Part shown: in pieces, positions 8,810 to 15,522 of the stretch
Position numbering within the stretch: the stretch's first letter is position 1
Layout of the letters: each line of letters starts with the position of its first letter
Source of the DNA: Noviherbaspirillum sp. UKPF54
GTDB lineage: Bacteria; Pseudomonadota; Gammaproteobacteria; Burkholderiales; Burkholderiaceae_D
NCBI RefSeq assembly: GCF_007874125.1
Contig: NZ_CP040128.1
Location: 1,612,001 to 1,676,000 of the forward strand
DNA length: 64,000 nt
Reading direction: 5' to 3'
Made by a program: the position numbers and the translations under genes
The notes under the pieces: generated by a model
The model's database searches: none
Seen by the model: only the letters and a program-made list of their open reading frames with translations
What the model was told of the DNA's origin: nothing

Positions 8810-9787
8810 TCATTCCGCCTCCACGCCCCCCGGATTCACCAGCAGCCGCTGGTAGCGCAGGGTCGACTTGAGTTCGACATGGCCGGCCCACTGCTGCACG
8901 ACATCGACCGGCTTGTCCTTGGCAAGTTGGCGCATCAGGAAGGAATTGCGCAACACTTGCGGTCCGAAACCGCCGCGCGGTCGCAATGCTGCGCCATTCG
9001 ACTTCAGCACCGCCTGCACCTTGCGGTACAGCGTGGCCGGCAGCATCCTGCCTCCCTTGCCCGACACGAAAACGGCACGTTCGCCGCGCAATGGCAGCGT
9101 CGCGCGCAGGGCCAGCCATGCACGCAGCGGCTCGCATGCGAACGGCGCGATGGGCGCTTTGCGTTCAGGAACCTTCCCGTGCGCCGCGACGTGGATGTAA
9201 GGCGGGGTGGCGTCGAGGATCAGCTGATCCATTTCCAGTCCGATCACTTCGCTGGCGTACAGGCCGGAACCGATGATCAGCACCATCATCGCCTGGTCGC
9301 GATATTCGCGCCAGGTGCGCGGCGGTTGCGCCAGCACGGCTGCGACGAATTTCTCGTCTTCCTGCGAAGCTAGCGTGCCGGGATTCTTCATGGGAGGCGG
9401 CCGGTAAAGCTTGTGCAGCGAGGCGCAGGGATTGCCGCCGCACCGCGCGCCTGTCTTCGTCAGGTGATCGAAGACCAGGCCAAGCAGCTTCAGGTAGCGC
9501 CGTCTGGTGGAGTCTTCCGCCGCGTGGCCGTTCTTGCTTTGCAAGCCGTCCAGGAACTGCGCCACCCGGTCGGCCTGGATCGAGCCGAGGTCAAGCCCGT
9601 GGGCGTCGAGAAAGTGAATGAAACGGCGCCACATAGCGCAATGCTGGCGCACAGAACGCTCCGCGTACAGGAAGCCGTTCGCATGAGGTATGCCGCGCTG
9701 CCAGTTTTCGAAGGCGGCGTGCGGGTTCTTCAGCCACAGCTCGGCGGAATCGATGCGGGGCAGATCGGCCAGCTCCAGTTGTTCCAT
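8810..9787 (-). CDS. Tyrosine recombinase/integrase family protein with altered active site
   Basis: A 325-residue protein with an N-terminal SAM-like core-binding domain and a C-terminal catalytic domain of XerC/XerD type. The usual TGLR (Arg I) reads SGLY, with Tyr177 in place of Arg. The HxLR box reads QVLR, so His is replaced by Gln while Arg is kept. The GH motif (WAGHVELKS), the beta-hairpin Lys (GKVPERK) and the nucleophile candidate in STLRYQRL remain. Start 9787 is chosen for the GGGAG upstream; an alternative ATG at 9895 would add 36 residues with four Cys. Catalytic competence is doubtful. A 125-bp inverted-repeat element lies about 150 bp upstream. Confidence 0.8.
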   Translation of the reverse strand: MEQLELADLPRIDSAELWLKNPHAAFENWQRGIPHANGFLYAERSVRQHCAMWRRFIHFLDAHGLDLGSIQADRVAQFLDGLQSKNGHAAEDSTRRRYLKLLGLVFDHLTKTGARCGGNPCASLHKLYRPPPMKNPGTLASQEDEKFVAAVLAQPPRTWREYRDQAMMVLIIGSGLYASEVIGLEMDQLILDATPPYIHVAAHGKVPERKAPIAPFACEPLRAWLALRATLPLRGERAVFVSGKGGRMLPATLYRKVQAVLKSNGAALRPRGGFGPQVLRNSFLMRQLAKDKPVDVVQQWAGHVELKSTLRYQRLLVNPGGVEAE

Positions 9788-9938
9788 GGGTGCTCCCGCT
9801 AAGGCGTGATTTCGTATGGAAACGTTCGGGCATGGCGCGCCGCACCATGCGCAAGTTCTAGGAGTGGCGGGACGCCGGAGTGGTTCAGTCGACAACGGAG
9901 GGGAGGACGGCGGGCAGGAGTTCGGTGCGCGAGCGGGT

Positions 9939-10063
9939 AAAAATGCAATATACCGATCTAGGCGATCGCCTCTTCAGGCTCGCAAGCACATTGTCGCCCG
10001 AGCCAACCTAAGGGCTCGGCTCTGGGGGGCTGGCGTTATACGGAACCGGTATATTGCATTTTT
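9939..10063. repeat. 125-bp element bounded by perfect 17-bp inverted repeats
   Basis: The left arm AAAAATGCAATATACCG (9939-9955) is the exact reverse complement of the right arm at 10047-10063. The 91-bp interior holds a 10-bp palindrome GGCGATCGCC (9961-9970) and a small hairpin CGAGCC/GGCTCG near 9999-10018. No gene fits inside. It lies between the recombinase gene and the lipoprotein gene. It could be an invertible segment, a MITE-like element or a pair of regulator sites. I see no clear target-site duplication. Confidence 0.75.
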
Positions 10064-10195
10064 GCGTAAGACATCGGCGTTTTCTTCGCCGCCGGCGGCC
10101 GGCGTATGATAGTCATCTATGAACAGAGGCGCGGGCCGTGCGACGTATCGGCTCCCGTGCCGTCCCGGGTGCACAACCTTTTGAAGCCTATCGCC

Positions 10196-10699
10196 ATGAT
10201 CAGGATTTTCCGTTACCTGCTGCTGCTCGCAACCAGCCTGCTCGCGCTTGCCTGCGACAGGCAAGGCCGGCCAATCGAGGAATTCGGCCTGGAAAAGCTG
10301 GAAAAAGGCATTTCCACCGAAGGCGACGTGCGCGTCGTGATGGGCGAACCCGACACGGTGTGGGAAGAAAAAGACGGTACGCGCACGCTGGAATATCCGA
10401 AGGGGCCGGAGGGCGCCCGCACCTGGTTTTTCTACATCGGCCGGGACGGCAAGCTCCAAGACTACAGGCAGGTGCTGACCGACGAGAATTTCGCCCGCAT
10501 TCGTGCCGGAATGAGCAAGGATGAGGTGCGGCATATGCTTGGACGACCGCGCACCGTTATGCAATTCAAGCTCAAGAACGAGGAAGTATGGGATTGGCGT
10601 TACCTGAGCAACCACGAAGCCCGCTTCTTCAACGTGCATTTCGACATAACGAGTGGCAAGGTTACCCGAACTTCCAGTTCAGATGCCATGCCAAATTGA
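10196..10699 (+). CDS. Lipoprotein with BamE/SmpA-like domain
   Basis: A 167-residue protein. The start at 10196 gives a classical signal peptide (MIRIFRYLLLLATSLLALAC), so Cys20 is the likely lipidation site, although the lipobox A-L-A-C is not ideal. The C-terminal part (GMSKDEVRHMLGRP, then VWDWRY) resembles the BamE/OmlA fold found in outer-membrane assembly lipoproteins. An earlier half repeats the pattern (GISTEGDVRVVMGEP), suggesting two BamE-like units. It stands alone, so a role in envelope assembly is inferred from the domain. Confidence 0.75.
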   Translation: MIRIFRYLLLLATSLLALACDRQGRPIEEFGLEKLEKGISTEGDVRVVMGEPDTVWEEKDGTRTLEYPKGPEGARTWFFYIGRDGKLQDYRQVLTDENFARIRAGMSKDEVRHMLGRPRTVMQFKLKNEEVWDWRYLSNHEARFFNVHFDITSGKVTRTSSSDAMPN

Positions 10700-10863
10700 C
10701 GGCGCGGTGTGCGTCAAGTGACGCCAGGTTTGCCTTATCTCAACCAAAAATATGCAATATTGACGAAACCGAAACTTCAGCCGCGGGTCCTATTGCAAGA
10801 AGCGGTCATACCGGCGCTTGATTGCCAAGCGCTCGTTTTTCGAGCTTGCTTATGGAGAACACG

Positions 10864-11241
10864 ATGAAGAAAACTTCTTTCACCCTCGGCATTTCCCTGT
10901 TGTCGCTCGCGTGCATCTCGTTTGCCGCGGAATCGCCCAAATCGGAGTTGCGCGAGAGCACTGACCCGGCGCGCGCTGCCGAAGTCGAGCGGCATGCCGC
11001 CGAGATCCAGGCACGGCAGCAGGGCAGCGACCAGACATCGGGTGAAAGCGGCACGGCCAGCGAAAAGCCGGCCAAGCGCATGCATTCGAAGAAATATGGC
11101 GCGCGTCATGGAAGCAAATCGTCCAAATCGGAATCGATGGGACATCGCTCCGATACTTCCGGCGCTTCTCCCGGCATGTCCGGCAGCGGATCGGGAGCCC
11201 GCAGCCGCGCCGAGCAGGGATCGGATTCCGGCAGCAAATAA
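10864..11241 (+). CDS. Small secreted Ser/Gly/Lys-rich protein of unknown function
   Basis: 125 residues. MKKTSFTLGISLLSLACISF followed by AAES is a typical Sec signal peptide. The mature part is low-complexity, rich in Ser, Gly, Lys, Arg and His (for example KKYGARHGSKSSKSES), with no recognised domain. GGAG lies 9 bp before the ATG at 10864. A terminator follows. It is probably periplasmic and positively charged over its middle; function unknown. Confidence 0.65.
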   Translation: MKKTSFTLGISLLSLACISFAAESPKSELRESTDPARAAEVERHAAEIQARQQGSDQTSGESGTASEKPAKRMHSKKYGARHGSKSSKSESMGHRSDTSGASPGMSGSGSGARSRAEQGSDSGSK

Positions 11242-11277
11242 GTATCGCCACCGGCATTCGTCCTACATTCATCAGGC

Positions 11278-11310
11278 AGAGGGGCGGCATTCGCCGCTCC
11301 TCTTTTGTTT
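11278..11310. terminator. Bidirectional terminator between convergent genes
   Basis: AGAGGGGCGGC (11278-11288) and GCCGCTCCTCT (11293-11303) form an 11-bp stem with one mismatch and an ATTC loop, followed by TTTGTTT. It sits between the rightward secreted-protein gene and the leftward hydrolase. Confidence 0.65.
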
Positions 11311-12400
11311 ACCGCCGCAGGCGCGCGCCGTTAGCGGCGATCCAGTCGAAAATCTCAGGCCACAGCTGGCCGTGCGCATTGCGTCCCACCAGCGCGCCGA
11401 CATGCGCGAGCGCGATCCCCGTGTCGCCATGATAGGCCAGCAAGCGTTTCTCCTTGCTGGCGGTCGCGCGGTGGAAATCGATGATCGAGGCGGGGGGAAT
11501 GATCAGGCTGCGCGGGTCGTAGACCGCGAGGAATGGCGCGGTGATGCTGGACGGACCGATGTCCTTGCCATGGACATGCAGGCGGCCTCGCATGAACCGG
11601 TCTTCGCGGTAGAGATGCTCGACGACCTGTTCGAACAGGCGGCGTGACATCGGCGCTTCGTCGAGCGTCCAGCGTTGCACTTTCCAATGTCCTTCCAGCT
11701 CCTCGGTGCAGCCCAGGCTGCGGATCAGGTCCGCATAGCGTTCGACCTGAAATGAGGTGGGCGAGGCGGTGATGCTCGCCTGTCCCAGCACGGAACCCGG
11801 CACGGTATCGAACCAGCGGGTGATCTCGGCGGCGCGCGGACCGAATGCAAGCAAGGGGCCGAAGGAGCCGGATGCCTCGCCAAAATGCAGCGGCGCTTCC
11901 ACCGTCACCAGGCCGGCGACCCTGTCCGGCCGCAAGCCTGCATAAATCGCCGCAAATACTCCTCCCAGCGAGTGAGCGAGAAGAAAGACAGGCTGACCGG
12001 CCGATCCGGCGGACGAAGCAATCGCCTCGATGCAACGCTCGATGAGCGCATGGCCGTAATCCTCCAGTCCGTTCCCCGGGCCGCCATCGGCGCCGGGCGG
12101 ATCGCTCCACTCGATCAGGTAGACCTGCATGCCGCGCGCAAGTGCGGCGCGCACGACGCTGTGGTCGGGCGACAGGTCCCAGATATAGGGGCGCTTGATG
12201 GGCGCGGGCACAATCAGCGCGACCGGCCGTGCCGCGTCGTCTCCATAGCGACGCAAGCGCATCCCGGCATGCGTCAATACCGTCCGGTACGGCGCCTCTT
12301 CCGGTCCCAGCCCCAGCCGCTCCAGTTCCAGGCCGCGCTGGCGCCGCAGCCGGTCCAGCGATTCGTACCACCAGCGGATGGCGTTTGTGGACGGATACAT
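11309..12400 (-). CDS. Alpha/beta hydrolase related to poly(3-hydroxyalkanoate) synthase
   Basis: A 363-residue protein with the length and layout of class III PhaC subunits. The nucleophile elbow is AHSLGG with Ser144, where PHA synthases have Cys in GxCxG. Other triad candidates are Asp in AVYDPRS and His in ALAHVG. The segment IKRPYIWDLSPDHSVVRA is PhaC-like. The serine nucleophile argues for an esterase, lipase or depolymerase-like activity rather than polymer synthesis. The gene is monocistronic and points away from the cyanophycin locus on its left side, so any storage-polymer link is only suggestive. Confidence 0.75.
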   Translation of the reverse strand: MYPSTNAIRWWYESLDRLRRQRGLELERLGLGPEEAPYRTVLTHAGMRLRRYGDDAARPVALIVPAPIKRPYIWDLSPDHSVVRAALARGMQVYLIEWSDPPGADGGPGNGLEDYGHALIERCIEAIASSAGSAGQPVFLLAHSLGGVFAAIYAGLRPDRVAGLVTVEAPLHFGEASGSFGPLLAFGPRAAEITRWFDTVPGSVLGQASITASPTSFQVERYADLIRSLGCTEELEGHWKVQRWTLDEAPMSRRLFEQVVEHLYREDRFMRGRLHVHGKDIGPSSITAPFLAVYDPRSLIIPPASIIDFHRATASKEKRLLAYHGDTGIALAHVGALVGRNAHGQLWPEIFDWIAANGARLRR

Positions 12401-12511
12401 GGGATCGGTCTCCAGGCGATGGGCAATCGTCGTTTGCTAATGCCTGGTCAGATACGGTGGCGCTGGATTCGGTTCAATCGGCGCCGCGCCGCCACGCCGT
12501 CACGTGAGGCC

Positions 12512-12976
12512 TCAGAGGAAACGATCCAGCAGCTTGCGGCTGTGCTTGTCCAGGGCTTGCAGGTCCTTGACCAGGAACTGGATGCCGTTGCTGTCGGCAA
12601 TCAGCAGCGTGACATGGGCGATGCGGCGGATATCTTCTTCGCCCTTGAGCACGAAGCTGGTATCGCCGCGGTCGGTCTCCACATCCCAGGTGCTGGGCGT
12701 GGCAAAGCTCGACACGCGGTGGATGCGCCGGATCTGCGGCAGGAATTCGCGGCTGGCGAGCTCTTCCTCCACCAGCTTGCGCGCGTCCGGCGGCAGCGCC
12801 GATCTGGATTCGATCCATGCCAGTTCGCGACCGTCGGCGTTGACCAGCGCCAGGCCCTCGTCGGGCGCGGCGATCGGAAAGGCGCGCACCGGCACCACGC
12901 CCTCATGCACTTCGCCGTCGTCCGCGGTGTAGACCAACCGGCCGAATGCGTTGCGTTGCAACTGAAAAGGCTTCAT
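12512..12976 (-). CDS. DUF1854 protein associated with cyanophycin metabolism
   Basis: A 154-residue protein matching the DUF1854 family by its length and pattern (GRLVYTADDGEVHEGVVPVR, then the WIESRSALP and RIHRVSSFATPSTW blocks). Its ATG overlaps the stop of the ABC transporter (ATGA at 12973-12976), so the two are coupled. In betaproteobacteria this pair recurs next to cyanophycin synthetases. No catalytic motif is visible. A regulatory or accessory role for the transporter is inferred from coupling. Confidence 0.85.
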   Translation of the reverse strand: MKPFQLQRNAFGRLVYTADDGEVHEGVVPVRAFPIAAPDEGLALVNADGRELAWIESRSALPPDARKLVEEELASREFLPQIRRIHRVSSFATPSTWDVETDRGDTSFVLKGEEDIRRIAHVTLLIADSNGIQFLVKDLQALDKHSRKLLDRFL

Positions 12977-15240
12977 GCCGCCACCTCCTGTTCCGACGCT
13001 TCGCCAAGCACGGCTTCGTTCTCCGCCAGGCGCGCCTGCGCCTGGTGCAGCTGGTAATAATGGCCTTCGCGCGCCAGCAATTCCTCGTGATTGCCGACTT
13101 CGACGATCTGGCCGCGATCCAGCACCACCAGGCGCGAGGCGCGGCGCAGCGTCGACAGGCGGTGCGCGATAGCAATGGTGGTACGGCCGCGCACCAGGTT
13201 GTCCAGCGCTTTCTGGATTTCACGCTCGGTGGTGGTGTCGACCGACGAAGTCGCTTCGTCCAGGATCAGGATGTGCGGGTCGATCAGGAGCGCGCGCGCG
13301 ATCGAGATGCGCTGGCGCTCGCCGCCGGACAGCGTCTGGCCGCGCTCGCCGACGAGCGAATCGTAGCCGTGCGGCAGGCGCAGGATGAATTCGTGCGCGT
13401 GCGCGGCGCGCGCGGCGGCGACGATTTCCTCGCGCGTGGCGTCCGGCTTGCCGTAAGCGATGTTTTCCGCGATGGTGCCGAAAAATAGGAAGGGCTCCTG
13501 CAGCACCAGGCCGATGTTGCGGCGATAGTCGGACACCGCGAACGAGCGGATGTCGGTGCCGTCCACCCGGATCGAGCCGTCGGCCACGTCATAGAAGCGG
13601 CAGATCAGGTTGACCAGCGTGCTCTTGCCCGAGCCGCTGTGGCCGACCAGGCCGATCATTTCGCCGGGTTCGATGGCAAGATCGACGCCGCGGATCACGG
13701 CGCGGTTACCGTAGCGGAAGCCGACATTGCGCAGCTCGATGCGTCCTTTCACGCTCGGCAGCGGCACCGGGTTAGCAGTCTCGGGGACGTTCGACACATG
13801 GTCGAGGATGTCGAAGATGCGCTTGGCGCCGGCGGCGGCCTTTTGCGTGACCGACACGATGCGGCTCATCGAGTCGAGCCGGGTATAGAAGCGGCTGATG
13901 TAGGCAATGAAGGCGGTCAGCACGCCGACGGTGATCTGGCCGTGCGAGAGCTGCCAGATGCCGACGCCCCATACCACCAGCAGGCCGATCTCGGTCAGCA
14001 GCGTGACGGTCGGCGAGAACAGCGACCAGACCTTGTTGACGCGGTCGTTCACCGCCAGGTTGTGCTGGTTCGCCTCGCGAAAGCGCGCCGCTTCCCGCTT
14101 TTCCTGGGCGAACGCCTTCACCACGCGGATGCCGGGGATGGTGTCTGCCAGCACGTTGGTCACTTCCGACCAGATGCGGTCGATCTTTTCGAAACCGTGG
14201 CGCAGCTTGTCGCGCACCACGTGGATCATCCAGGCGATGAAAGGCAAGGGCAGCAGCGTCACCAGCGCCAGCCAGGGGTTGATCGACACCAGGATCGCCG
14301 CCGTCATCACGATCATCAGCACGTCGGTGGCGAAGTCGAGCAGGTGCAGCGACAGGAACACGCAGATGCGGTCTGACTCCGAGCCGATGCGCGCCATCAG
14401 GTCGCCGGTGCGCTTGCCGCCGAAATATTCGAGCGACAGCTTCATCAAGTGCTCGTAGGTGGAGGTGCGCAGATCGGCGCCGATGCGCTCGGACACCAGC
14501 GCCAGGATGTAGGTCTTGGCCCAGCTTAGCGCCCACGCCAGCAAGGCCGAGGCCAGCAGCCCGGACAGGTAGAGCGCGGCCAGCCCGACATTGATCTCCT
14601 TGCCGTTCTGATAAGGAATCAGCACGTTATCCATCAGCGGCATCGACAGGTAGGGAGGCACCAGGTTGGCGGCGGTGGCGGCCAGCGTCAGCAGGAAGCC
14701 GGCCAGCAGCTGGCCCTGGTAGGGGCGGGCGAAGCGCCACAGGCGAAACAGGGTCCAGGTCGACGGCGGCGTATGGATTTCCTTGGTGCAGACCGGGCAT
14801 TCCTCCTGGTCCGGCGGCAGCGCAGCCATGCAGCTCGGGCACAGCGCCTGCTCCGGCGGCGTGACCGGCGTGCCCGAAACGGCGGCGTCGCGTTGCGCGT
14901 CGAAGTGTTCGATCAGGCGCAATGCAGCCGGATTGCGGCCCAGCGTGTAGCGCCAGCCGGCCAGGCGCGCGTGCGCGTCGTGCAGTTCGAGCGTGCCGAC
15001 GCCGGCATGGTCGTGATGCGCCAGTTCCAGGCCTTGGCGCAGCGGCCAGGATTGCCAGTCGTCTGCGCCCGGCGCCTTCGCCAGCAGGCGGCGCTCGGTG
15101 ACGACAAGCAGACCGGCATTAAAATGCAATCGGGTGTCGAGGTCGAGTTCGAGGCAGGCGACGGCGGATTCGCCTTCGGCCAGTTGCGACTCCAGGCCGG
15201 GACGCCAGGACTCGGGAAGCGGATAATTGGATGACGACAT
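12973..15240 (-). CDS. ABC transporter (fused permease-ATPase) of the cyanophycin locus
   Basis: 755 residues. An unusual N-terminal region of about 160 residues includes a zinc-ribbon-like CPSC...CPVC with Cys134, Cys137, Cys148 and Cys151. It is followed by a six-helix type I exporter domain (about 165-460). The ATPase domain has Walker A GHSGSGKS, signature LSGGERQRISIARAL and Walker B ILILDEATSSVD. The gene is divergent from the cyanophycin synthetases and coupled to the DUF1854 gene. The family is known mainly by this neighbourhood; its cargo is unproven. Export of peptides or a role at the granule are both possible. Confidence 0.85.
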   Translation of the reverse strand: MSSSNYPLPESWRPGLESQLAEGESAVACLELDLDTRLHFNAGLLVVTERRLLAKAPGADDWQSWPLRQGLELAHHDHAGVGTLELHDAHARLAGWRYTLGRNPAALRLIEHFDAQRDAAVSGTPVTPPEQALCPSCMAALPPDQEECPVCTKEIHTPPSTWTLFRLWRFARPYQGQLLAGFLLTLAATAANLVPPYLSMPLMDNVLIPYQNGKEINVGLAALYLSGLLASALLAWALSWAKTYILALVSERIGADLRTSTYEHLMKLSLEYFGGKRTGDLMARIGSESDRICVFLSLHLLDFATDVLMIVMTAAILVSINPWLALVTLLPLPFIAWMIHVVRDKLRHGFEKIDRIWSEVTNVLADTIPGIRVVKAFAQEKREAARFREANQHNLAVNDRVNKVWSLFSPTVTLLTEIGLLVVWGVGIWQLSHGQITVGVLTAFIAYISRFYTRLDSMSRIVSVTQKAAAGAKRIFDILDHVSNVPETANPVPLPSVKGRIELRNVGFRYGNRAVIRGVDLAIEPGEMIGLVGHSGSGKSTLVNLICRFYDVADGSIRVDGTDIRSFAVSDYRRNIGLVLQEPFLFFGTIAENIAYGKPDATREEIVAAARAAHAHEFILRLPHGYDSLVGERGQTLSGGERQRISIARALLIDPHILILDEATSSVDTTTEREIQKALDNLVRGRTTIAIAHRLSTLRRASRLVVLDRGQIVEVGNHEELLAREGHYYQLHQAQARLAENEAVLGEASEQEVAA

Positions 15241-15522
15241 TGAAAATTCGGTTTTCTTCGGCAGGGGGCGCAGCGCGCTGCAATGCCGTTTCCGGATCGC
15301 GCGGAACGCGGCGCAAGGCCGGAAGTATACGATATGGACAGCGAATGTTGCGGCTTTGAAGTGTTCTCTTTACGATCACATTAGGACGAACCAAGCGCAA
15401 CATAGTATATTACTGCGCGGAAAATTTCTTTTGTTTCCGAGTAAACCCATTTTTCAAGCAGAGCGTTATCACGTTGTGTTTTTGAAATTTTGCATCTGCA
15501 CGCACTGCCTGACAGCACCGAC
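15241..15522. promoter_or_regulatory. Divergent promoter region of the cyanophycin locus
   Basis: 282 bp between the ABC transporter start (15240, leftward) and the first synthetase (15523, rightward). It is more AT-rich than its surroundings from about 15340 on, as expected for promoters. I could not fix a convincing -35/-10 pair. Coordinated control of both arms is inferred. Confidence 0.5.
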
